Shown here: positions 7,716-13,603 of the stretch, piece by piece
Layout: the number at the start of each line of letters is the position of its first letter
Position numbering within the stretch: the first letter of the stretch is position 1
Virus record (IMG/VR): IMGVR_UViG_3300032308_000138
Location: 1-22,900 of that record
Direction: 5' to 3' (one strand)
From: a virus
Length of the DNA stretch: 22,900 bases
Made by a program: the position numbers and the translations under genes
Notes under the pieces: model-generated
The model's input: the letters and a program-made list of their open reading frames with translations, nothing else
Databases searched by the model: none
What the model was told of the DNA's origin: nothing

Positions 7716-8297
7716 TTATTTTACTCCATATAATGCAAAATGAGTTCCTGAAACCATACTATTTCCATTATAGTAAGCGTATTTTATAGAAGTAATTGGT
7801 GATGTTGTTTGCACAAGATTTGAAATCAATGCAATATGTCCTGCACCATTTCTGTCTTGTCCAGTCAAACCACGAACTACTTTATTTTTACTGGTACTTG
7901 CATAGTCCAAATAATCCCAAATGCTACATATAAATGCTGTACTGGTGCTTCCGCTTTGGAGACTTAAAATACCACCACTAGCATTGTCGTTACCTGCTAA
8001 TGCCGTTGTTGTTCCATCGCCATAAATAAAATGGCTTATTGTTCCAGCAGTTCCGCCGTTATAGGTGCCTACGATATTATCTGCGTTAGGGGTATAAAGG
8101 TGCATAGCCCTTACTTGCAGATGTTTATATCCTGTAGGGATGCCAGCAAAAGTTACGGATGCAACTCCACCAGAAGGCACGGTTATAGTAGCCAAAGCAT
8201 CATAAGCACCAAATGGACCAGCGTAAGGAACCCCAAAAGTCTTCAGACCGCCGAAGCCTCTAGCCGAGCCTCCTGCTATTGTACTAATAAGTGGCAT
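7716..8297 (-). CDS. Beta-domain tail/receptor-binding protein without glycine extension, 193 aa
   Basis: After a Gly-rich N-terminus (IAGGSARGFGGLKTFGVPY, about residues 7-25) the protein carries one beta domain: VASVTFAGIPTGYKHLQVRA (45-64), FIYGDGTTT, a DYLDYASTSKNKVVRG segment, and the end signature GTHFALYGVK. The same layout (V-F-gI-tGY--L-v, then YG-G, then t-FsLYG) forms the N-terminal domains of the two following adhesins, so all three look like relatives. This copy stops where the others continue into polyglycine. The short N-terminal part may attach to the virion. It could be a stand-alone minor adhesin or a structural adaptor for the longer ones. Confidence 0.7.
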   Translation of the reverse strand: MPLISTIAGGSARGFGGLKTFGVPYAGPFGAYDALATITVPSGGVASVTFAGIPTGYKHLQVRAMHLYTPNADNIVGTYNGGTAGTISHFIYGDGTTTALAGNDNASGGILSLQSGSTSTAFICSIWDYLDYASTSKNKVVRGLTGQDRNGAGHIALISNLVQTTSPITSIKYAYYNGNSMVSGTHFALYGVK

Positions 8298-8312
8298 TGT
8301 TAAATCTTTCTA

Positions 8313-8873
8313 TTAGGCAAACTTGGTTTGTGTTTCAAGAACTGTGTACGTTGCAGATGCTGTCTTAATAATTGTAAACGAGTAAGCATCAATAGAAGAC
8401 GCGTTGCCTGATGTGATTGCTGCTGGAACCTTTGGGGTTACAGTAGTGCCATCAATCTGGATTGTGTTTGGATAATAGGCAGTAGCACCATTGGTGTTAA
8501 GCCAGACAAGGGTAATTGTATCTCCTACTGGCAGTGCAGAGTTAAGGGTTGTGCTGCTATTATATCTAAAGTTAAGCGTATGGTTGGCTGTTGCGTTAGA
8601 TGTGTAGTACCAAATAGATGCAGTAGCAACATCAAAGTCGATGGTTCCAGTTGCAGCAGATGCTACAACATTTATATCTTCTTCAATACCTCTGATGGTT
8701 GTATCTGCAAGACTTCCACCTGCTGCTCTAGCAAGTGGGAATCCACCAGCAGTTGAACCATCGTGTACTACTACTGTATCCTTGTCAGTATCTACTGTAA
8801 GTTCACCAAGTAGACCTGTAAACGATGAATGTTGTGCCGTAGTTCCTCTACGACGTTGGAATGCGAATGGCAT
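8313..8873 (-). CDS. Tail fibre protein with tropism-determinant-like N-terminus, 186 aa
   Basis: The start MPFAFQRRRGTTAQHSSFTG runs into LLGELTVDTDKDTVVVHDGS. Proteins opening with RRGTTAxH...GELxVDTdk-T--VHDG-TaGG-PL are common as the attachment part of phage tail fibres and tropism determinants. Here only one beta-rich domain follows (residues about 65-186, with NHTLNFRYNSSTTLNS), so this may be a short fibre or part of a multi-gene fibre. The ATG at 8873 is chosen because it forms TAATG with the previous stop and has GGGGAG eight bases before it. A TTG at 8888 would add only five residues. Confidence 0.75.
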   Translation of the reverse strand: MPFAFQRRRGTTAQHSSFTGLLGELTVDTDKDTVVVHDGSTAGGFPLARAAGGSLADTTIRGIEEDINVVASAATGTIDFDVATASIWYYTSNATANHTLNFRYNSSTTLNSALPVGDTITLVWLNTNGATAYYPNTIQIDGTTVTPKVPAAITSGNASSIDAYSFTIIKTASATYTVLETQTKFA

Positions 8874-10387
8874 TATAGTGCTCCCCAATCTGAGAGGTTA
8901 ACCCACGAAGCGGCAGTTCCGTTTGTGGTTAGGAAATATCCGTTATTTCCTGTTTGACTTGGTACTACATAGATACTTGAAGTGTCAAGAGATACTGTCA
9001 CAGCACCTGCTGTACCACCACCGCTTAACCCTGTTCCTGCTGTTACTGATTCAATATCTCCACTTGTTGCCATAACTGTCCAGGCAGAGCCTGTCCATAC
9101 AAACATACCAGGAGTAGTTGTATTAAAATAAAGTGCTCCAGTTAGCAGAGCATTACCGTCATTATCTACTGACGGGTTAGAAGCCTTAGGTCCAAGATAG
9201 CGGTCATCAAATGAATCAAGAGATGCTGCTGCTGCGGTTGCACTAGCCGCTGCTGCGGTTGCGCTATTTGCAGAGTTAGTTGCTTCAGTGCCAGCAGAAG
9301 TAGCACTATTAGCAGCAGCCGTTGCAGAGTTTGCTGCATTAGTTGCTTGCGTAGTTGCTGCACTTACCTGAGCATTTATGCCAATGTATGTATCAGTTGT
9401 TGTATCTGATTCTGTAATGCTGCCCATATCACGAACAAGACCTCTACCAGTTTGGTCTACAATTGCTGTGTAAGAGTTGCTTGCATTTGTTGCAGAACCT
9501 GCTGCTGCCGTAGCACTACTTGAGGCTGCTGACGCGCTAGAAGAGGCTGCAGAGGCTGATGAAGCAGCATTGGTAGCCTGTGTCGTAGCATTAGTTGCCT
9601 GTGTAGTAGCAGTGGTTGCTGAGTTAGATGCAGAAGTAGCAGATGTAGCAGCATTGCTTGCTGAAGTAGAAGCATTACTAGCCTGTGTTGATGCTGTAGA
9701 AGCAGAAGAAGTTGCTGATGAGGCTGATGATGTAGCCGAAGATGCGCTAGCAGTAGCACTGGTTGCGCTTGCAGCAGCCGCAGTTGCGCTACTTGCAGCG
9801 GCTGTAGCACTTGTAGATGCTGCTGTTGCTGAACCAAGAATACCATCTACATAAGTTTTATTGGTAGCGTCTCCACCTGCTGATGGAGTTGGAACGCTTG
9901 TAATAGCAGTACCAGACATTGTGCCACCAGTAATTGCTGGAGTTGAAATAGTAGGGGATGTACCAAATACTAATGAACCAGTACCTGTTTCATCTGAAAT
10001 AACACCACGAAGTTGAGCAGAAGTAGTTGCTCCATGTTGAGCAAGAGTTCCGTCAATGTGCGTGTTGGCTTCACGGAAGTCACGGCCGATAGCCATGTGG
10101 CGAACTTTAGCGCCAGCAGAGTGAGCAATCGCGGTTGTGCCATCTACGCCAGTACCACGAGTAATAGTAAGAGTGTTGCTTCCAGGTGCGCTAGGCGAAA
10201 TTACATCAACAATTTCTTCAAGTGCTGTATCTGGATCGATAACTACTGTGAAGGTTTCACCCGCTGCAGGAGTAATACCAGAGAGGAGACCAGACGCAGA
10301 ACTCACAACCATCGTGCTTGCGCCTGATGATAACGCTGAGGTAAGTGTAGTTTCCTGTGAAGTGGAGGAGTATTTTCTTATTGTCAT
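8873..10387 (-). CDS. Tail fibre protein with long Ser/Ala/Thr coiled-coil shaft, 504 aa
   Basis: Residues 13-96 form a beta module (LTSALSSGASTMVVSSASG, then EEIVDVIS, then TRGTGVDGTTAIAHSAGAKV). Residues 97-180 carry FREANTHIDGTLAQHGATT and the repeated phrases TISTPAITGGTMSG and GGDATNKTYVDG. Two runs of Ser/Ala/Thr/Asn heptad-like repeats follow (about 185-305 and 341-390), as in trimeric fibre shafts. The C-terminal part has DDRYLGPKASNPSVDNDGNA and GALYFNTTTPGMFVWTGSAW, a motif set frequent in T7-like and cyanophage fibres, and ends GYFLTTNGTAASWVNL. It probably forms the main side fibre. It overlaps both neighbours as TAATG. Confidence 0.85.
   Translation of the reverse strand: MTIRKYSSTSQETTLTSALSSGASTMVVSSASGLLSGITPAAGETFTVVIDPDTALEEIVDVISPSAPGSNTLTITRGTGVDGTTAIAHSAGAKVRHMAIGRDFREANTHIDGTLAQHGATTSAQLRGVISDETGTGSLVFGTSPTISTPAITGGTMSGTAITSVPTPSAGGDATNKTYVDGILGSATAASTSATAAASSATAAAASATSATASASSATSSASSATSSASTASTQASNASTSASNAATSATSASNSATTATTQATNATTQATNAASSASAASSSASAASSSATAAAGSATNASNSYTAIVDQTGRGLVRDMGSITESDTTTDTYIGINAQVSAATTQATNAANSATAAANSATSAGTEATNSANSATAAAASATAAAASLDSFDDRYLGPKASNPSVDNDGNALLTGALYFNTTTPGMFVWTGSAWTVMATSGDIESVTAGTGLSGGGTAGAVTVSLDTSSIYVVPSQTGNNGYFLTTNGTAASWVNLSDWGAL
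9205..9835 (-). repeat. Imperfect repeats encoding the Ser/Ala/Thr fibre shaft
   Basis: Degenerate short repeats built from GCT/GCA/AGC/ACT codons encode two runs of Ser/Ala/Thr/Asn in the 504-residue fibre, separated by a spacer (about 9365-9470, encoding IVDQTGRGLVRDMGSITES). The period is about seven residues. Low complexity makes expansion and contraction likely. Confidence 0.75.
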
Positions 10388-11292
10388 TAGTACCTCGTGT
10401 AGTGGATTCGGGTTGGATAAACGTCTTTAAGTTTGCCTGACTCTTCTTGTAGGCGTTGCTGGAATAGACCAAGCATAAAGCGAGCAGTAGATGCTCCTGA
10501 ACCGTATTGGATCTTTGTATCTGCGTTGTCTGCTTCTGCAGATGAATAGTTCAAACGGCCTGGGTCAATAAACGCGGCAAGGCGATAAGATGCACCATAA
10601 ACGATTACATCCTTACAAGATGAAGGCAGTCCCGTCACTGTTTCAAATACTGCATTAGATGCAGATGCTTCTAGAGTTGCTGGTTTCTTAGTGTAATAAA
10701 CTTGTACTTTACGACCTGCTTCCACAGCATCGTAGATTGATACTGTGTTACCAGTTGTAAAGGCTGTGGAGTTTGCCAATGGATCATGGCGCCAGTTTCT
10801 AACTGGTAGCCACTCTTTAGACGCACCACTAACACTGCGAGATATGTAAAGTATAGTTTCTACTTCTGCTGGTATCGCATAGGCTGATACTGCTGGATTA
10901 TAGTTAAACTCATAAGTACCAACAGCAAACAACTGAGGAAATACTGCATTGATGGTATCGTTGATAGCCTTCTTTACGGTTGCCTTGGGGAAGGTAGGGG
11001 CAACGGTAACTTTTGTATTTGCTGTATGAAGTGCTGCAGTAGTACCGTTATAGCCACGACCATAAGGCGCAGCAGTGGCAGTACTTGAAACACGGTCATA
11101 AGAGTCTAACCAGATGAGTTCGTCATCAATTTCAACAACACCCTTACCAATATTGGTAACGCTACCAAGATTAAGTGAGAGACCAGAGGATGTTATATCC
11201 TGTGTGAGGTGCGTAGTACGATCTTGTCGCAAAGTATAACCTGCTAGATTGAGAAGAATCTCATCTACCATATTGGCATAGGTTGTTGTCAT
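10387..11292 (-). CDS. Head-tail adaptor / tail tubular A-like protein, 301 aa
   Basis: The N-terminus (MTTTYANMVDEILLNLAGYT) is helical. Residues 25-98 are an inserted beta module with VVEIDDELIWL and GRGYNGTTAALHTANTKV. The rest has the pattern of a podoviral adaptor: helix KATVKKAINDTINAVFPQLF (103-122), YNPAVSAYAIPAEVETILYI, then VYYTKKPATL, SSCKDVIVYGASYRLA and a long C-terminal helix (FMLGLFQQRLQEESGKLK). Such proteins close the portal and connect head to tail. Assignment rests on this pattern and on position between head and fibre genes. Start: ATG at 11292 with AAAGGA eight bases before it. Its stop overlaps the fibre start as TAATG. Confidence 0.6.
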   Translation of the reverse strand: MTTTYANMVDEILLNLAGYTLRQDRTTHLTQDITSSGLSLNLGSVTNIGKGVVEIDDELIWLDSYDRVSSTATAAPYGRGYNGTTAALHTANTKVTVAPTFPKATVKKAINDTINAVFPQLFAVGTYEFNYNPAVSAYAIPAEVETILYISRSVSGASKEWLPVRNWRHDPLANSTAFTTGNTVSIYDAVEAGRKVQVYYTKKPATLEASASNAVFETVTGLPSSCKDVIVYGASYRLAAFIDPGRLNYSSAEADNADTKIQYGSGASTARFMLGLFQQRLQEESGKLKDVYPTRIHYTRY

Positions 11293-11314
11293 TTTAATCC
11301 TTTAATGTTGGTTA

Positions 11315-11773
11315 TTACTTAGAGTTTCCGTATCCACCAGACTTGCCACCAACGCGTGATGTAACAAATCTAACTACTGGGTTCTTCTTGAGGCTCTTAG
11401 TCTTTTGAACAGGAGTAGCCTTCTTTGTTGCAGATGTATAACGAACACCTGAACCAGTTGTATAAGTAGCCTTGCCTGACTTGGCGCTTCCTGGTGTGTA
11501 TCCGCCAGTGCCTGATGGCTTTGGCTTTCCAGCACCTAGACCACTAAAGCGTGAGTCTGTAGGCTTCTTAGGATTTGGCTTCTTAACTCCACTAAAACGT
11601 GAGTCAGTTGGCTTTGGAGCCGCAGCCTTCTTAGCAACAGCCTTCTTGGCTACTGCTTTCTTTGCTGAACCCTTTTTGTTAGCAAGACGTGAAGCATTCA
11701 TAGATGCCTGCATAATTGCACGGTCTGCTGCTGAGTATTCTGATAACTTATCTTTGTATTCTGGATTTCTCAT
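11315..11773 (-). CDS. Lysine-rich protein with duplicated motif and H1/HU-tail-like stretch, 152 aa
   Basis: Residues 1-34 are helical (MRNPEYKDKLSEYSAADRAI, then MNASRLANKK). Residues 35-53 read KGSAKKAVAKKAVAKKAAA, like the basic tails of histone H1 or actinobacterial HU proteins. The nonamer KPTDSRFSG follows twice (54-62 and 70-78), then a Gly/Ser/Thr/Lys-rich low-complexity part and the end VVRFVTSRVGGKSGGYGNSK. I see no cysteine. The ATG at 11773 is preferred because it starts one base after the previous stop. A GTG at 11809 with AAAGG before it would add 12 residues and overlap the previous gene. Function unknown; nucleic-acid binding or virion packaging is inferred from charge and position. 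Confidence 0.7.
   Translation of the reverse strand: MRNPEYKDKLSEYSAADRAIMQASMNASRLANKKGSAKKAVAKKAVAKKAAAPKPTDSRFSGVKKPNPKKPTDSRFSGLGAGKPKPSGTGGYTPGSAKSGKATYTTGSGVRYTSATKKATPVQKTKSLKKNPVVRFVTSRVGGKSGGYGNSK
11541..11614 (-). repeat. Direct repeat encoding a duplicated KPTDSRFSG motif
   Basis: Two 26-base copies, 11541-11566 and 11589-11614, differ at only a few positions (plus strand CCACTAAAGCGTGAGTCTGT versus CCACTAAAACGTGAGTCAGT at their starts) and begin 48 bases apart. They lie inside the lysine-rich 152-residue gene and encode the same nonamer twice, so an internal duplication is likely. Confidence 0.75.
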
Positions 11774-11774
11774 T

Positions 11775-12056
11775 TTACCATTTAACCTTGTCTGCCCAAT
11801 ATGCGGCACTCATTTTACCTTTGGATATATTACTTGCGTGACGTGCTTTGAAACTTTTACGTTTCATTTTCATTCTCTGGGATTCCCCAGCCTTTGGTTT
11901 GCCAGCAGTGCTTGCACCCTGCTCTCCAAATCGAATTGTCTTTACTTGAGTGCCTACCTTGGCAACCACCACATGTGACTTCTTTGGGTGGCTAGGAGTT
12001 CTCTTAGGCTTGTTATAGCCAGAGACTCCTGCTCGGGTTAGTCTTGAGTCTTTCAT
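11775..12056 (-). CDS. Small basic conserved phage protein, 93 aa
   Basis: The product starts MKDSRLTRAGVSGYNKPKRT and contains HPKKSHVVVAKVGTQVKTIR, FGEQGAS, and FKARHASNISKGKMSAAYWA at about residues 69-88, ending DKVKW. The combination RLTRAGVSGYNKPKRTP...RFGQQG...KARHAxNIxKGKMSAAYWAxK is recognisable as a short domain of unknown function found in cyanophages (I believe DUF6321; the number is from memory). The protein is strongly basic. Its start overlaps the stop of the previous gene by four bases (ATGA). It is one of six consecutive small Lys-rich genes between the capsid region and the adaptor. Confidence 0.75.
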   Translation of the reverse strand: MKDSRLTRAGVSGYNKPKRTPSHPKKSHVVVAKVGTQVKTIRFGEQGASTAGKPKAGESQRMKMKRKSFKARHASNISKGKMSAAYWADKVKW

Positions 12057-12289
12057 CTGTAACCTGCTGTTTTCTTTGCTATTGCTTTAGGTTGTTTAAC
12101 AAATTGCTTGCCTTTGGAATTCCCTTTGGCTTTCGCCTTGTTGGTAGCGGCTTTCTCTGCTGGACTTAATGCAGACCAAGCAGCAGCAGGTAGATATCTC
12201 TTCTTACCCTTTGACGGCTTGCCATCAGAAGTTTTCCACTTCTGTGCAGTCCACTTCTTGAGCGACTGCTGAGATTTAGCAAGTGCCAT
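12053..12289 (-). CDS. Small basic conserved phage protein with KGKQFV motif, 78 aa
   Basis: The product reads SQQSLKKWTAQKWKTSDGKP near the start, KKRYLPAAAWSALSPAEKAA in the middle (about residues 29-48), then TNKAKAKGNSKGKQFVKQPK. A SLkkWT...W-T-dGKpS...RYLP---w--Ls--E-aAt---K--g--kGKQFv pattern recurs in small basic proteins of phages and larger viruses (possibly the DUF5872 type; number from memory). The conserved Trp/Tyr residues suggest a small folded domain rather than pure low complexity. The start overlaps the previous stop as TAATG at 12289. The stop overlaps the next start as ATGA. Confidence 0.75.
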   Translation of the reverse strand: MALAKSQQSLKKWTAQKWKTSDGKPSKGKKRYLPAAAWSALSPAEKAATNKAKAKGNSKGKQFVKQPKAIAKKTAGYR

Positions 12290-12471
12290 TATTTGTAACC
12301 TCCGCCTGCTTTCTTATATTGCACAGCAAGTAGTTGTGCCTTACGTGCAGACCATTCTCCAGGGTCTCCACCCTTAGAGCCAGCCTTAATCTTCTTAAAT
12401 AAAGCAGCGCGCATGCCAGGCTTGGTATAATTACCAGCAGCATTAACCTTAGACTTTGCGGCCTTCTTCAT
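12289..12471 (-). CDS. Small basic conserved phage protein, 60 aa
   Basis: The 60-residue product has the core NYTKPGMRAALFKKIKAGSK (14-33) followed by GGDPGEWSARKAQLLAVQYK (34-53) and ends KAGGGYK. The pattern GNYTKPxMRxxLFxxIKAGxxGGxPGxWSARKAQxLAxxYKxxGGGYK is a recognisable small conserved family in phages, with no known function. Lys and Arg dominate. Both ends overlap neighbours as TAATG (12471 and 12289), so its translation is likely coupled to that of the adjacent small genes. Confidence 0.75.
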   Translation of the reverse strand: MKKAAKSKVNAAGNYTKPGMRAALFKKIKAGSKGGDPGEWSARKAQLLAVQYKKAGGGYK

Positions 12472-12686
12472 TATCTATTTCTGTTCTTTGCGTCAAATAC
12501 ACTTTTAGATGCAGCAACATATTGCTTGTAAGTTAGGTTGCCTGCTTTGTAAGCAGCAGATCCTTTATACTGAGCAATAGTCGGCGGTGTGAACTTAGGC
12601 ATTGGTGTTGCTTTTGCCTTAGGCGTTGCAGTAGCCTTAGCCTTAGGAGTAGTTTTTGGTTTAGGTGTAAGATAAGGATTAGGCAT
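12471..12686 (-). CDS. Small Lys/Pro-rich protein, 71 aa
   Basis: The first half is a low-complexity Pro/Lys/Thr/Ala stretch with a repeated PKAKAT unit (MPNPYLTPKPKTTPKAKATA, then TPKAKATPMPKFTPP). The second half looks folded, with IAQYKGSAAYKAGNLTYKQY (about 37-56) and a final basic tail NRNR. No family is recognised. It starts two bases after the stop of the preceding basic gene and ends in a TAATG overlap with the next one. The composition suggests interaction with nucleic acid or with an acidic protein surface, which is an inference. Confidence 0.65.
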   Translation of the reverse strand: MPNPYLTPKPKTTPKAKATATPKAKATPMPKFTPPTIAQYKGSAAYKAGNLTYKQYVAASKSVFDAKNRNR

Positions 12687-12688
12687 AA

Positions 12689-12850
12689 TTACATACCGCC
12701 GAATAGTCCGCGCTTAGGCGCAGCCTTCTTCATGGTTTTCTTCTTAGCAGTTTTCTTAACCATCTTCTTACCAGTCTTTTTGGCTTCTGCCTTTGCCATA
12801 GCCATGCCTTTTGCTGTATAAGCAAATTTTTTCATTCCCACTTTTGGCAT
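12689..12850 (-). CDS. Very lysine-rich small protein, 53 aa
   Basis: Translation of the minus strand from the ATG at 12850 gives a 53-residue product that opens MPKVGMKKFAYTAKGMAMAK and closes APKRGLFGGM. By my count 17 of 53 residues are lysine, concentrated in residues 20-46 (KKTGKKMVKKTAKKKTMKK). Small phage proteins opening MPKVGxKKFxYTxKG are familiar as unassigned late genes. The start overlaps the stop of the zinc-ribbon gene as TAATG, and the stop lies two bases before the next start. It is the first of six consecutive basic genes. Confidence 0.75.
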   Translation of the reverse strand: MPKVGMKKFAYTAKGMAMAKAEAKKTGKKMVKKTAKKKTMKKAAPKRGLFGGM

Positions 12851-13287
12851 TATATTGCTCCCACTTCTTTTAGTTTGGATACTGTGTTATTTTGGATTAT
12901 CTTGCTATCGCCCATGGTGTTAGCATCAAACGCCTTACCCATGACATCAGATGCTCTGCGAGCCTCGTTGATCTTGTCCATGCTGGTTCCTTCGGGTTGG
13001 ATGCCCTGTGATCTTGCCTCTCGGTAAGCGTTCAGTTCACCTTCCCATTTTTTATTGGTCATAGACTTTTGGTTACTGGCGTCTCCAGTGGATAGTTGTA
13101 GTCCTGCTGCTTTGCAGCCGAAGCACACGTCTGGGCCACCACACTTGCTATGGTCAATAAAAACATCTTTTACTCTAAATGGAACTGGAGAAGTTTCCTC
13201 ACAGTTAGTACATCCATACTTTACAGCCTTGAAATCGTGCGTATCAGTGAATCCCCATTCAAGCACCTTGCTGATATGTTCACACAT
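12850..13287 (-). CDS. Cysteine-rich, probably zinc-binding phage protein, 145 aa
   Basis: The N-terminal 60 residues hold C2, H4, C26 and C29 (CTNCEE), then H46, C49, C55 and C58 (HSKCGGPDVCFGCKAAG). These can form two zinc sites of the ribbon type. The C-terminal half is helical and polar: NKKWEGELNAYREARSQGIQ (78-97), PEGTSMDKINEARRASDVMG (98-117) and a final KLKEVGAI. I recall the pairing of a zinc ribbon with AYRxARxQGIQPxGT from unassigned proteins next to capsid genes in actinophages. The function is unknown. The start directly abuts the previous stop (no gap); the stop overlaps the next gene as TAATG. Confidence 0.7.
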   Translation of the reverse strand: MCEHISKVLEWGFTDTHDFKAVKYGCTNCEETSPVPFRVKDVFIDHSKCGGPDVCFGCKAAGLQLSTGDASNQKSMTNKKWEGELNAYREARSQGIQPEGTSMDKINEARRASDVMGKAFDANTMGDSKIIQNNTVSKLKEVGAI

Positions 13288-13539
13288 TTATATCGTCTCC
13301 ACCGTGTATCCTGCAGCCTCTAGTGCTGCCTTTTCTCCTGCGCTGACGTCATAGGAATATCCGCCAATGTATGCGGCTTGAGCAGCCTGTACCTCTTCTG
13401 AGGACGGGTTACGCATTTCGTAGTATTCCCCGTCTATCTTGAGGACTGTGACGCCCCTTGTAAGCCTGTAACGGCTGAATAGACGCCCATCACTAGCAGG
13501 CCCCTCACTAATTGTAGGGGTTGTGAATCTGTATGTCAT
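13288..13539 (-). CDS. Small conserved late protein downstream of capsid, 83 aa
   Basis: The product reads MTYRFTTPTISEGPASDGRL, then FSRYRLTRGVTVLKIDGEYY, and ends EKAALEAAGYTVETI. The arrangement (an N-terminal extended segment, a beta hairpin RGVTVLKxxGxYYE, an Ala-rich helix, then AYIGGYxYxVSxxEKAALxAAGY) resembles unassigned small proteins near head genes in actinophages. A very good ribosome site, AGGAGG, lies five bases before the ATG. It follows the hairpin after the capsid gene. It may be a minor virion component, but nothing in the sequence shows which. Confidence 0.65.
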   Translation of the reverse strand: MTYRFTTPTISEGPASDGRLFSRYRLTRGVTVLKIDGEYYEMRNPSSEEVQAAQAAYIGGYSYDVSAGEKAALEAAGYTVETI

Positions 13540-13567
13540 ATAGCCTCCTAAGCCGTTTTATGGATAA

Positions 13568-13587
13568 GGCTAGAGTTACCCCTAGCC
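13568..13587 (-). terminator. Hairpin with GUAA loop just after the capsid gene (terminator or RNA-stability element)
   Basis: On the minus strand the sequence reads GGCTAGGG-GTAA-CTCTAGCC: an 8-pair stem with one G-U pair, closed by a GUAA tetraloop of the stable GNRA class. It sits 17 bases after the capsid stop and 28 bases before the next start. The following bases TTATCC are only weakly T-rich, so it may be a partial terminator or a 3' stability element that raises capsid mRNA over downstream genes. Confidence 0.5.
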
Positions 13588-13603
13588 CCACCCATCTAAT
13601 TAC

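Noticed and set aside
9477-9854. Ala/Val/Glu-rich plus-strand frame resembling a helical protein
   Set aside because: Shadow of the Ser/Ala/Thr fibre shaft; low-complexity codons keep several frames open.
11315-11809. GTG start at 11809 for the lysine-rich 152-residue protein
   Set aside because: Possible, as AAAGG precedes it, but it would overlap the conserved C-terminus of the previous gene; the ATG at 11773 fits the spacing pattern better.
11472-11978. Plus-strand 168-residue frame
   Set aside because: Spans two well-supported minus-strand genes with conserved motifs; no ribosome site or family signal.
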